The notes under the pieces are model-generated. The model made no database searches. It saw nothing but the letters and a program-made list of their open reading frames with translations, and was not told where the DNA came from. DNA of 24,190 bases from G041228335 sp964580905 (GTDB taxonomy: Bacteria > Pseudomonadota > Alphaproteobacteria > Puniceispirillales > UBA1172). How positions within the stretch are numbered: position 1 is the stretch's first letter; every line of letters begins with the position of its first letter. The stretch spans positions 1 to 24,190 of the forward strand of contig CAZOLR010000030.1 in assembly GCA_964580905.1 (NCBI GenBank). The letters are read 5' to 3'. The translations under genes and the position numbers were made by a program. This document shows, piece by piece, positions 7,879 through 15,309 of this stretch.

Positions 7879-8804
7879 GGGTCCTGTCTAGCGTAGCCGA
7901 CACCGAATATCCAGCCTTCTTGACGGGCTTGTTTTTCAGCATCCTTATCCATCGGGAAGATCTGATGCGGGCAATGGCGATCACGGAGGACCGCAGCAGA
8001 AATAATGGCATCGCTGTCGTCCTGATCCGGCAGTTTTTCAGCAAGCGATGAAACCGGACCGGAATTATAGAAATTCAAGGCTGAATTAAGAGCCAGAAGC
8101 GGATCATCGCGCTTCATCCTGTCCGTTATTCCTGCCATGGTGAAATAGAGCGAGGGAAATATCTCAACCAAGACCAGACGGCAACAACCATCTTTTTGCG
8201 CCGCTGGCTGGACAGGCCATATCCAGGCGTGATCTTTGAGACGATGCAGCATTCTCATCCCGGCAAGCGAACCTGTGCCGACACCTGCCGGACCAACACA
8301 ATTAAACGTTGGCGATGGTGATCTGCCGTTCACCTTTGCGGCCATGATCTCCGTCATGCGGCGGCGCGATGAAAAATATCTTCCCCGGCCTCCCCGTCCA
8401 TCACGACGCATTGGCGCGTTATAATACTGGCGCAAATCCGGATGCCCCCAGATCCCTCCGCCATAGAGATAGGGCTCATCGGCGGAGGCCTGATCGACAA
8501 GTTGCCATAATTCCTGCGCTGATACGGGGGAAGAGGAATATCCCGGGTAGTATCCGTCTTCAGTTGTGACGGGATGGGCAAAGGCAAAATCAATTCCGGC
8601 CAGAACTGACCTGCCATCATTCTTGTAATCGAGCATGAGCGCAAGGACATCACCCCGACTCCAGCCGGAAGAAGACGGCGGGGATAGCAGTTGCGGGCAA
8701 TCACCTCCGGGCGTCGCCAGGGCCACCTGTATCCCGCGGTGGAATTCTCCTTTTGCGCCAGACCAGTCTATACCCAGAAATGTATCAAACCCCGTGGCTG
8801 GCAT
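7875..8804 (-). CDS. DUF429-like protein with predicted RNase H fold
   Basis: The biochemical role is unknown. The 309-aa sequence carries acidic residues in the order expected for the RNase H-like DUF429 group. These are D13 in LGIDWSGA (10-17), D72 in GIDFAFAHP (70-78), E214 in LVEIFPS (212-218) and D263/D265 in DDSDAIISAAVLR (262-274). Together they could form a metal-binding site. A basic Gly/Arg segment (RRDGRGGRGRYFSSRRR, 133-149) sits in the middle and could contact nucleic acid. No signal peptide or membrane segment is seen. The start codon shares one base with the rarA stop (TGATG), and the end overlaps crcB by 4 nt, so it is translationally coupled on both sides. Family placement rests on motif memory; nuclease activity is inference. 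Confidence 0.82.
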   Translation of the reverse strand: MPATGFDTFLGIDWSGAKGEFHRGIQVALATPGGDCPQLLSPPSSSGWSRGDVLALMLDYKNDGRSVLAGIDFAFAHPVTTEDGYYPGYSSSPVSAQELWQLVDQASADEPYLYGGGIWGHPDLRQYYNAPMRRDGRGGRGRYFSSRRRMTEIMAAKVNGRSPSPTFNCVGPAGVGTGSLAGMRMLHRLKDHAWIWPVQPAAQKDGCCRLVLVEIFPSLYFTMAGITDRMKRDDPLLALNSALNFYNSGPVSSLAEKLPDQDDSDAIISAAVLRDRHCPHQIFPMDKDAEKQARQEGWIFGVGYARQDP

Positions 8805-10126
8805 CAGCTGTCCTGCTGATTTATGGCATCACGTTTTTTCTGCCACCAATCAAGCCGCTTTTTGATATCACGCTCAAATCCGCGCTCCACCGGATGATAG
8901 AAACGTGCCCGGGGCAGATCATCAGGAAAACAGTTCTGGCCTGAAAACCCGTCTTCCGTGTCATGATCATACACATAACCCTGACCATAGCCGAGATCCT
9001 TCATCAGACCCGTCGGGGCGTTCAGAATATGCTGGGGCGGCATCAGCGAGCCGGTATCCCTGGCTGTTTTCATCGCATCCTTGAACGCAACATAGGCAGC
9101 ATTCGATTTTGGTGCGGTGGCAAGATAGAGCACAAGCGATGCCACCGCCAGCTCACCTTCAGGTGAGCCGAGCCGTTCATAGGATTGCCATGCCGCAATC
9201 GCATGGTTGAGCGCTTCAGGTTCAGCAAGACCGATATCTTCCGACGCAAACCTTGTCAGCCGGCGCAGAATATACCGTGCGTCTTCACCTCCGATAAACA
9301 TCCGGGCAAGCCAGTACAATGCGGCATCGGCATCCGATGAACGAAGGGATTTATGCAGGGCGGACATTAGGTTGTAGTGCTGATCTCCGGCACGATCAAA
9401 GGCCATGGCACGCTGGGACAACACCCCTGCCAATGCGTCAGGCTCGAGGGGCGGTGCGCTGTCATCTTGCGTATTGAAGATGGTTTCAATCATGTTCAGC
9501 ATATACCTGCCATCACCATCAGCCATGGCTTTCAGGGCTTCGAGGGCATCATCGGTCAGGTTGAGCTTTCGTCCGGTTGCCGTTTCCGCACGCCTGATCA
9601 GTTGTGCAAGGGCCGTCTCATCAAGGCGATTGAGCACCATCACCTGACATCGCGACAGCAAGGCCCCGTTCAGCGCAAAACTGGGGTTTTCGGTGGTAGC
9701 CCCGACCAGCACCACCCTGCCATCCTCAACATGAGGCAGAAGACCATCCTGCTGCGCTTTGTTGAAACGGTGGACCTCATCAACAAAAAGCAATGTGCCC
9801 TGACCCGAATGGCGACGCTCATCCGCCCGGGCAAAAACCTTACGCAATTCAGCCACGCCATCAAATACGGCAGAGACCGGCTCAAAAGTCAGCCTGGCAC
9901 GGTCCGCGAGGAGACGGGCTATCGTTGTTTTGCCTGTGCCGGGCGGGCCCCATAAAATCAGGGATGGCATCGTCCTGCCATTTGCGGCTGCATCCAGCAT
10001 CCGCGTGAGCCTTCCATCAGCACCGATCAGGTGATCCTGGCCCGCCACCTCATCAAGATGCATGGGGCGAAGGGTTTCAGCCAGAGGCTTCTGATGGCTG
10101 TCTTCAAATAGCGTTGATCCGGACAT
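8804..10126 (-). CDS. rarA: Replication-associated recombination protein A (RarA/MgsA AAA+ ATPase)
   Basis: RarA is a tetrameric AAA+ ATPase of the clamp-loader clade that acts at stalled replication forks and interacts with SSB; WRNIP1/Mgs1 are the eukaryotic forms. In 440 aa the N-terminus reads PLAETLRPMHLDEVAGQDHL (14-33). Walker A is GPPGTGKTT (60-68), Walker B is LLFVDEVHRF (112-121), sensor 1 is GATTENPSF (142-150) and the arginine finger is in LLSRC (156-160). The C-terminal tetramerisation domain includes MSALHKSLRSSDADAALYWL, a family hallmark. It is the first gene of the eight-gene minus-strand unit, 119 nt downstream of rplQ and behind a strong terminator, so its own promoter should lie in 10127-10194. 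I could not assign convincing -35/-10 boxes there. Confidence 0.96.
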   Translation of the reverse strand: MSGSTLFEDSHQKPLAETLRPMHLDEVAGQDHLIGADGRLTRMLDAAANGRTMPSLILWGPPGTGKTTIARLLADRARLTFEPVSAVFDGVAELRKVFARADERRHSGQGTLLFVDEVHRFNKAQQDGLLPHVEDGRVVLVGATTENPSFALNGALLSRCQVMVLNRLDETALAQLIRRAETATGRKLNLTDDALEALKAMADGDGRYMLNMIETIFNTQDDSAPPLEPDALAGVLSQRAMAFDRAGDQHYNLMSALHKSLRSSDADAALYWLARMFIGGEDARYILRRLTRFASEDIGLAEPEALNHAIAAWQSYERLGSPEGELAVASLVLYLATAPKSNAAYVAFKDAMKTARDTGSLMPPQHILNAPTGLMKDLGYGQGYVYDHDTEDGFSGQNCFPDDLPRARFYHPVERGFERDIKKRLDWWQKKRDAINQQDS

Positions 10127-10194
10127 GCTGTATTATTCCACGGATCGGGAACCATTGCCATGATGGCGTTACCAATTTCGCCAAACATCACGCA

Positions 10195-10224
10195 TAAAAA
10201 AAGGCCGGCAAGCCGGCCCTTTTT
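10195..10224. terminator. Intrinsic terminator after rplQ, possibly bidirectional
   Basis: GGCCGGC (10203-10209) and GCCGGCC (10212-10218) form a GC-only stem with a tiny loop. On the minus strand it is followed by seven T residues (10196-10202), a textbook intrinsic terminator 27 nt past the rplQ stop. Five T residues (10220-10224) follow on the plus strand, but no plus-strand gene needs it. It separates the ribosomal cluster from the rarA operon. Confidence 0.93.
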
Positions 10225-10245
10225 GATTTCATATATCTACGTTGA

Positions 10246-10674
10246 TCAGGCAACAGCTTCGGCAGAAGTATCCTCATCAATCATCACCGGGCCTGAATCC
10301 TGCCCCCGTGCGTCCTCATCACGGTCAACGAATTCAATAACGGCCATGGCCGCGCTGTCTCCGTAGCGGTAGCCAGCCTTGATTATTCTGGTGTACCCAC
10401 CCTGACGCTCTTCATAACGTGGGCCGAGAACATCAAAAAGCTTGGTCACCATGGCATTGTCACGCAAGCGGGCAAAGGCCAGACGGCGGGCATGGAGATC
10501 GCCACGCTTGGCCAGGGTGATAAGGCGTTCGACCACCGGGCGAAGTTCTTTCGCTTTCGGCAGAGTTGTCACGATCTGCTCATGCTTGATGAGGGCCTGT
10601 GACATGTTACGGAACAACATCTGGCGATGCTGAGACGTGCGGTTCAGTTTGCGACCTGACATACGATGACGCAT
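10246..10674 (-). CDS. rplQ: 50S ribosomal protein L17
   Basis: L17 binds 23S rRNA near the tunnel exit of the large subunit. The start MRHRMSGRKLNRTSQHRQM and the block RNMSQALIKHEQIVTTLPKA are diagnostic. The core ends near residue 118 (MAVIEFVDRD), and the remaining 24 residues form an acidic tail (DEDARGQDSG, then MIDEDTSAEAVA) that E. coli L17 lacks; alphaproteobacterial L17 proteins often have such an extension. It is the last gene of the ribosomal cluster, 23 nt after rpoA and 27 nt before the intrinsic terminator. Confidence 0.98.
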   Translation of the reverse strand: MRHRMSGRKLNRTSQHRQMLFRNMSQALIKHEQIVTTLPKAKELRPVVERLITLAKRGDLHARRLAFARLRDNAMVTKLFDVLGPRYEERQGGYTRIIKAGYRYGDSAAMAVIEFVDRDEDARGQDSGPVMIDEDTSAEAVA

Positions 10675-10697
10675 TTTTCTCTCCTCTTGGCCCGGAC

Positions 10698-11714
10698 CTA
10701 GAAAGGTTCATCCAGACGCTTGGCCATTTCTTCAATATTTTCAGGTGGCCAGTTGGGTACATCCATGCCAAGTTCGAGGCTCATCGTTCTCAGCACTTCC
10801 TTGATTTCGTTAAGCGACTTACGTCCGAAATTCGGTGTCCGGAGCATTTCCGGCTCTGTTTTCTGGACAAGATCGCCAATGTAAACAATGTTGTCGTTCT
10901 TCAGGCAGTTTGCCGAACGTACCGACAGTTCCAGTTCGTCGACTTTTTTCAAGAGATTACGGTTGAACGGAATATCATCCGTATCTTCAGCAGGCGTGCT
11001 GACCGAAGGTTCTTCGAAATTGATCATCGGCTGGAGCTGATCCTGCAAAATACGTGCAGCAAAAGCGACAGCATCTTCGGGGAGCACGGAGCCATCCGTC
11101 TCGAGTGTGAGGATCAGTTTGTCAAAATCGGTACGCTGGCCGACACGTGTGTTTTCCACCTTATACGCAACCTGACGGATAGGGGAGTAAATGGCATCAA
11201 TCGGAATCAGCCCGATCGGTGAATCTTCGGTTCGGGCTGAGCTTGCAGGCACATAACCACTGCCTGTTTCAACAGTCAGTTCCGCATTCAGGGATGCTCC
11301 CTGGTCAAGCGTGCAGATCACGTGATCGGGATTCATGATCTCAACCCCGTTGACGAGATTGATCATACCGGCAGTTACCGTACAAGGGCCTTCTGCGGAA
11401 AGACGGAGGCGCTTCGGGCCTTCAACCGTCATCTTCACTGCAATCCCCTTGACGTTCAGCACCATGTCCGTCACGTCCTCACGAACGCCCGGAATGGAAG
11501 AGAATTCATGCAGAACACCCTGAACCTGAACCGATGTGATGGCCGCCCCCTGAAGAGAAGACAACAAAACCCGGCGCAGTGCGTTACCCACAGTCACCCC
11601 GAAACCACGTTCAAATGGCTCAACTGTAATCGTTGCCTTATTCGGGTTTTCATCCGTGGATTTAACCGTTTTATTCTCAGGTTTTTTAAGTTCCTGCCAA
11701 TTCTTTTCAATCAT
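10698..11714 (-). CDS. rpoA: DNA-directed RNA polymerase subunit alpha
   Basis: The alpha dimer nucleates RNA polymerase assembly and contacts activators and UP elements. The 338-aa protein begins MIEKNWQELKKPENK, like other alphaproteobacterial RpoA. The start at 11714 is preferred over an ATG 54 nt upstream because it matches the family N-terminus and has AAAGGA 9 nt ahead; the extra residues would be MCRPGPSVGR-type spacer translation. The N-terminal domain carries VEPFERGFGVTVGNALRRVLL near residue 35. The C-terminal domain has ELSVRSANCLKNDNI and LRTPNFGRKSLNEIKE, the DNA-binding helix-hairpin-helix part. The preceding 75-nt gap is hairpin-rich. rpsD, which lies before rpoA in E. coli, is absent here. 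Confidence 0.98.
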   Translation of the reverse strand: MIEKNWQELKKPENKTVKSTDENPNKATITVEPFERGFGVTVGNALRRVLLSSLQGAAITSVQVQGVLHEFSSIPGVREDVTDMVLNVKGIAVKMTVEGPKRLRLSAEGPCTVTAGMINLVNGVEIMNPDHVICTLDQGASLNAELTVETGSGYVPASSARTEDSPIGLIPIDAIYSPIRQVAYKVENTRVGQRTDFDKLILTLETDGSVLPEDAVAFAARILQDQLQPMINFEEPSVSTPAEDTDDIPFNRNLLKKVDELELSVRSANCLKNDNIVYIGDLVQKTEPEMLRTPNFGRKSLNEIKEVLRTMSLELGMDVPNWPPENIEEMAKRLDEPF

Positions 11715-11740
11715 GGCGATGTATCCTTTAATAGTAATTC

Positions 11741-11793
11741 GGCCCACAGACGGGCCCGGCCGGCACAACCGGCAATGGCAACCCTGATATCAG
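11741..11793 (-). promoter_or_regulatory. Hairpin-rich spacer between rpsK and rpoA
   Basis: Three inverted repeats follow each other in the 75-nt gap and its edge. A perfect 10-bp palindrome CTGATATCAG (11784-11793) includes the rpsK stop codon. GCCGG/CCGGC (11759-11763 with 11769-11773) encloses a 5-nt loop. GGCCC/GGGCC (11741-11745 with 11752-11756) encloses a 6-nt loop. No U-tract follows, so this is not an intrinsic terminator. It may be an RNA processing, stability or translational control element upstream of rpoA. The structure is seen; the function is inferred. Confidence 0.45.
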
Positions 11794-12185
11794 ACCCGGC
11801 GACGCTTGCGGGGACGACATCCGTTATGCGGGATCGGGGTCACATCACGGATCGAGGTAATATTAAACCCAACCGACTGAAGTGCCCGCAGAGCACTTTC
11901 ACGGCCTGTGCCCGGACCACGGACCTGAACATCCAGAGTCTTCATGCCATGCTCGATCGCTTTGCGACCGGCATCTTCCGCGGCGAGCTGGGCTGCGTAA
12001 GGAGTTGATTTTCGTGACCCCTTGAAACCCATTCCACCAGCTGATGACCATGAAATCGCGTTACCCTGTACATCGGTAATCGTGATTTTGGTATTGTTAA
12101 AGGTTGCATTAACATGCGCAACACCGTTGCTGATATTCTTTTTCTCGCGGCGACGGACACGTGCTTGTGAGGGCTGTTTTGCCAT
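11790..12185 (-). CDS. rpsK: 30S ribosomal protein S11
   Basis: S11 forms part of the 30S platform next to the 3' end of 16S rRNA at the E site. The 131-aa protein contains NGVAHVNATFNNTKITITD (residues about 20-38), SAGGMGFKGSRKSTPYAAQ, the block VQVRGPGTGRESALRAL and the C-terminal DVTPIPHNGCRPRKRRRV, all diagnostic. It starts 23 nt after rpsM, and belongs to the alpha-operon part of the cluster driven by the promoter at 12652-12679 and by read-through from adk. Confidence 0.98.
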   Translation of the reverse strand: MAKQPSQARVRRREKKNISNGVAHVNATFNNTKITITDVQGNAISWSSAGGMGFKGSRKSTPYAAQLAAEDAGRKAIEHGMKTLDVQVRGPGTGRESALRALQSVGFNITSIRDVTPIPHNGCRPRKRRRV

Positions 12186-12208
12186 AATACTCTCCTGAAC
12201 GATCCGGA

Positions 12209-12577
12209 TTATTTCTTCTTACCAGCAATGGCCTTGGCCGGGCCTTTACGGGTGCGGGCGTTGGTATGGGTACGCTGACCACGCACCGGCAGATTTCGGC
12301 GATGACGCAAGCCACGCAGACAGCCAAGATCAAGATAACGCTTGATGGCCATTGAATTCTTGCGCCGAAGATCACCTTCAACGAGATAATCGGCATCGAT
12401 GATATCCCGGATTTTTGTCAGTTCATCTTCGGTCAGATCATTGACGCGGCGCTCTTCGGTAAGACCAGCGCGCTCACAGATCTTATTGGCCGAAGTCTGG
12501 CCAATTCCATGGATATAGGTCAGGGCAATTTTTACCCTTTTCTTGGTCGGTATGTTGACACCAGCGATACGAGCCAC
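12209..12577 (-). CDS. rpsM: 30S ribosomal protein S13 (GTG start)
   Basis: S13 sits in the 30S head, touches the P-site tRNA and makes bridges to the 50S subunit. The family N-terminus (M)ARIAGVNIP begins at a GTG (12575-12577), preceded by AGAGGAG at 6 nt. An in-frame ATG 63 nt further upstream (12640) would add 21 residues absent from S13, and falls close to the predicted transcription start, so the GTG is chosen. The 122-aa length is exactly usual. Marks are YIHGIGQTSANKIC, RRKNSMAIKRYLDLGCLRG and the tail PVRGQRTHTNARTRKGP, which reaches the decoding region. It is the first gene behind an internal promoter. Confidence 0.97.
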   Translation of the reverse strand: MARIAGVNIPTKKRVKIALTYIHGIGQTSANKICERAGLTEERRVNDLTEDELTKIRDIIDADYLVEGDLRRKNSMAIKRYLDLGCLRGLRHRRNLPVRGQRTHTNARTRKGPAKAIAGKKK

Positions 12578-12651
12578 TGCCCTCTCCTCTTTCACTACGA
12601 CTTTTCCGAGTGCCCGCTTCAGGAATTTTTCACTCCACAAAGGGAAAGCGA

Positions 12652-12679
12652 ATTATAATGCGCGCATTCGTCCAGTCAA
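12652..12679 (-). promoter_or_regulatory. Sigma-70-type promoter for rpsM-rpsK-rpoA-rplQ
   Basis: On the minus strand TTGACT (12674-12679) and a perfect TATAAT (12652-12657) are separated by 16 nt. Transcription would start near 12645, giving a leader of about 68 nt to the rpsM GTG. It lies in the 106-nt gap after adk, the longest gap inside the ribosomal cluster, and its -35 box begins only about 5 nt past the adk stop. It would give the alpha-operon genes a supply independent of the S10/spc transcript. Confidence 0.8.
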
Positions 12680-12683
12680 CCGG

Positions 12684-13262
12684 TCAGTTCCGCTGACCAC
12701 CCAGAATTTCACCAATAGCTGACGCCACCGTCTCAATCGACTGCATGCCGTCAACAACACTCATATTCCCATATTCCCGATAATACGGCAAAATTGGTGC
12801 CGTATTGTCGTGATATACCTTCAATCTTTTGGCCAGCACTTCGGGGTTGTCATCGCTTCTTGCCCCGCCAGTTTCAGCCGCCCTTGTTTCGATCCGCTTG
12901 ATCAGCGCATCTTCATCCACCCTGATTTCAATGACATGATCTATTTTAAGCCCCATTTCAGCAAGCATCGCATCAAGACCTTCGGCCTGTGCAATCGTCC
13001 GCGGAAACCCATCCAGAATAACGCCTTTTGCGCATTCAGGGCTTTGCAGACGCTCCCGGATCATCCCAAGGATAATATCATCGGCAACAAGCTCACCTGC
13101 ATCCATGATAGCCTTTGCCTTAAGTCCCAGCTCTGTGCCATCGGCAATCGCCTTACGAAGCATATCACCGGTGGACAGCTGCACGAGACCATGCTCAGCA
13201 ACCAACCGTTCCGACTGTGTGCCCTTACCGGCACCCGGAGGGCCAAGCAAAATGATATTCAT
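12684..13262 (-). CDS. adk: Adenylate kinase (short form)
   Basis: Adenylate kinase interconverts ATP + AMP and 2 ADP in the cytoplasm. The P-loop GPPGAGKGT is at 7-15, the AMP-binding STGDMLR at 30-36 and DGFPRT at 84-89. The arginine-rich stretch IKRIETRAAETGGARSDDN (121-139) leads into a short lid. With 192 aa this is the short type lacking the long zinc-binding or extended LID insert of the 214-aa E. coli enzyme. The start overlaps the secY stop by 4 nt (ATGA). secY-adk-rpsM is the common order in alphaproteobacteria. Confidence 0.98.
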   Translation of the reverse strand: MNIILLGPPGAGKGTQSERLVAEHGLVQLSTGDMLRKAIADGTELGLKAKAIMDAGELVADDIILGMIRERLQSPECAKGVILDGFPRTIAQAEGLDAMLAEMGLKIDHVIEIRVDEDALIKRIETRAAETGGARSDDNPEVLAKRLKVYHDNTAPILPYYREYGNMSVVDGMQSIETVASAIGEILGGQRN

Positions 13263-14596
13263 CGCTTTTTCCCCCGCAGGTTTGCTTTTTTGACCAGGCC
13301 TTCATACTGATGCGCCATCAGATGCGACTGCACTTGTGTCACCGTATCAAGCGTCACGGTTACAACGATAAGCAGGCTGGTGCCGCCAAAATAGAACGGC
13401 ACACTGTACTGGCTGATCAATAACTCAGGCAGGATACAGACAGCGGAAAGATATGCCGCGCCGAGGACCGTCAGACGTGTCAGCACGTAGTCAAGGTAAT
13501 CGGCTGTTGGCTGGCCCGGACGGATACCGGGGATATAGCCGCCATAACGTCTCAGGTTATCAGATGTTTCCTGCGGGTTGAACACGATCGCCGTATAGAA
13601 GAAAGCGAAGAACACAATCAGCCCGATATACACCGCCAGATACAATGGCTGGCCACGGCCAAGCATCGCGTTAAGTGTAACAAGCCACCCCGCACCACCA
13701 TCCTGACCAGATGTAAGGTTAATGATGGAAACCGGCATCAGCAGAAGCGATGAGGCAAAAATCGGAGGAATAACGCCCGGCACGTTGATCTTAAGCGGAA
13801 GATGTGATGCTTCCCCGCCGAACATCTTGTTGCCCATCTGACGTTTCGGGTACTGGATGAGTATCCGGCGTAGTGAGCGTTCAATGAACACAATCAGTGC
13901 AATGACGGCAATCGCCATAACCATGAAAAACAGGATCAGCAGGGGTGACAATGCCCCGGTGCGGCCGAGTTCAAACGTACCGGCAATGGCTACCGGCAGG
14001 TTGGCCACGATACCTGAGAAAATAATCAGCGAAATCCCGTTACCGACGCCGCGTGCGGTGATTTGCTCACCCAGCCACATCAGGAAAAGCGTACCGCCGA
14101 CAAGGGTGACCACAGTCGTAATCCGGAAGAAGAGCCCGGGGTCAATCACCACGCCACTTGCAGATTCAAGCCCGACCGCAATACCATAGCCTTGCACTGT
14201 TGCCAGCACTACTGTCAGATAGCGTGTATACTGGTTGATTGTCTTACGGCCTGCTTCACCTTCTTTTTTCAATGACTCAAGCGACGGAATAATCGCGGTC
14301 ATCAACTGCATGATGATCGAAGCCGTGATATACGGCATGATCGTCAGGGCGAAGATTGTCATCCGCCCGAGGGACCCGCCTGAGAACATGTCAAACATGC
14401 CCAGGATACCGTTTGAGTTACGGGAGAAGATTTCGGACAGGGCAGTCGGATCAATGCCGGGGACAGGAATATAGGTGCCGAGGCGATAGATGATCAGCGC
14501 ACCCAGGGTGAAAAGAATACGCTGTTTCAGGTCAGATGCCTTTGCAAAAGCATCCAATCCTATGCCTGGCGCCATTCTTTCCGGGGAACGTGCCAT
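13259..14596 (-). CDS. secY: Protein translocase subunit SecY
   Basis: SecY is the ten-helix channel of the SecYEG translocon in the inner membrane. The 445-aa sequence starts with a cytoplasmic helix, then LKQRILFTLGALIIYRLGTYIPVPG (written here as TM1 with its YIPVPGI end near residue 50) and a plug region with FSRNSNGILGMFDMFSGG. Nine further hydrophobic segments follow, including the FIERSLRRILIQYPKRQ cytoplasmic loop and the late IRPGQPTADYLDYVLTRLT loop that contacts SecA and ribosomes. It begins 2 nt after rplO and overlaps adk by 4 nt, so expression is tied to ribosomal protein synthesis. Confidence 0.98.
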   Translation of the reverse strand: MARSPERMAPGIGLDAFAKASDLKQRILFTLGALIIYRLGTYIPVPGIDPTALSEIFSRNSNGILGMFDMFSGGSLGRMTIFALTIMPYITASIIMQLMTAIIPSLESLKKEGEAGRKTINQYTRYLTVVLATVQGYGIAVGLESASGVVIDPGLFFRITTVVTLVGGTLFLMWLGEQITARGVGNGISLIIFSGIVANLPVAIAGTFELGRTGALSPLLILFFMVMAIAVIALIVFIERSLRRILIQYPKRQMGNKMFGGEASHLPLKINVPGVIPPIFASSLLLMPVSIINLTSGQDGGAGWLVTLNAMLGRGQPLYLAVYIGLIVFFAFFYTAIVFNPQETSDNLRRYGGYIPGIRPGQPTADYLDYVLTRLTVLGAAYLSAVCILPELLISQYSVPFYFGGTSLLIVVTVTLDTVTQVQSHLMAHQYEGLVKKANLRGKKR

Positions 14597-14598
14597 AT

Positions 14599-15087
14599 TT
14601 ATTCAGCGTCCTTTTCGGCTTTGGTCTCACCAGCAAGCACAGTGACTGAACCACCGGCTTTTTCAACAGCCTGGATGGCGGCGGCGGATGCCCCGGACAC
14701 TTCCAGATTCACCTTGGCCTTGATTTCACCATTGGCAAGCAGACGAATACCATCTTTAGACTTGCTGACTATACCAGCGGTCTTAAGTGCTTCGGCGTTG
14801 ATTGTCTTCTTCGGATCAATGCGCCCGGCATCAATGGCTGCCTGGATCAGGCCGACATTGACCACGACATACTGCTTGCGGAAGATATTGTTAAATCCGC
14901 GTTTCGGCAAACGGCGGTGGATAGGCATTTGCCCACCTTCAAAACCGTTGATGGACACACCAGAACGTGCCTTCTGCCCTTTATGCCCTGACCCGGACGT
15001 CTTGCCGGTTCCGGAACCAATACCACGACCAACGCGCTTGCGATTACTACGCGCACCGTTGTTATCTCTGATTTCGTTGAGTTTCAT
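14599..15087 (-). CDS. rplO: 50S ribosomal protein L15
   Basis: L15 is an early-assembly protein of the 50S subunit with a long basic extension that threads into 23S rRNA. The 162-aa sequence begins MKLNEIRDNNGARSNRKRVG and includes GIGSGTGKTSGSGHKGQKAR and GFEGGQMPIHRRLPKRGF, all typical. The C-terminus (VLAGETKAEKDAE) is a little longer and more acidic than in E. coli (144 aa). It starts 18 nt after rpmD and stops 2 nt before secY. Confidence 0.98.
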   Translation of the reverse strand: MKLNEIRDNNGARSNRKRVGRGIGSGTGKTSGSGHKGQKARSGVSINGFEGGQMPIHRRLPKRGFNNIFRKQYVVVNVGLIQAAIDAGRIDPKKTINAEALKTAGIVSKSKDGIRLLANGEIKAKVNLEVSGASAAAIQAVEKAGGSVTVLAGETKAEKDAE

Positions 15088-15105
15088 CTTTTGTCTCCCG
15101 GGTGC

Positions 15106-15297
15106 TTATTCGCTGTCTTCGACACGCACAAGATGTGACACCTTGTTGATCATGCCACGGACCGATGGGGTATCTTCGAGTTCCCGGGTACGACCGATCT
15201 TGTTGAGACCAAGACCGATAAGGGTTGCCCTCTGGTCAGACTTCCGACCAATGGGGCTGCCGGTTTGGGTCACTCGCACTGTTGCTTTCGCTGCCAT
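15106..15297 (-). CDS. rpmD: 50S ribosomal protein L30
   Basis: A 63-aa protein with the L30 pattern: VRVTQTGSPIGRKSDQRATL, then LGLNKIGRTRELEDTPSVRGMI-type sequence and VSHLVRVED at the end. L30 is a small 50S protein that many lineages have lost, so its presence here is worth noting for classification. It lies 12 nt after rpsE and 18 nt before rplO, in the normal spc order. Confidence 0.97.
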   Translation of the reverse strand: MAAKATVRVTQTGSPIGRKSDQRATLIGLGLNKIGRTRELEDTPSVRGMINKVSHLVRVEDSE

Positions 15298-15309
15298 CCC
15301 ACTTCCCTC

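Noticed and set aside
10157..10167. GCCAT-G-ATGGC inverted repeat before rarA as an operator
   Set aside because: Only 5 bp per arm with no extended symmetry; such repeats are expected by chance.
11712..11768. A longer rpoA starting 54 nt upstream
   Set aside because: The added residues are encoded by the hairpin-rich spacer, are absent from RpoA proteins, and the internal ATG has a good ribosome binding site.
12578..12640. A longer rpsM from an ATG at 12640
   Set aside because: The extra 21 residues are foreign to S13, the ATG lies close to the predicted transcription start, and GTG at 12577 matches the family start.
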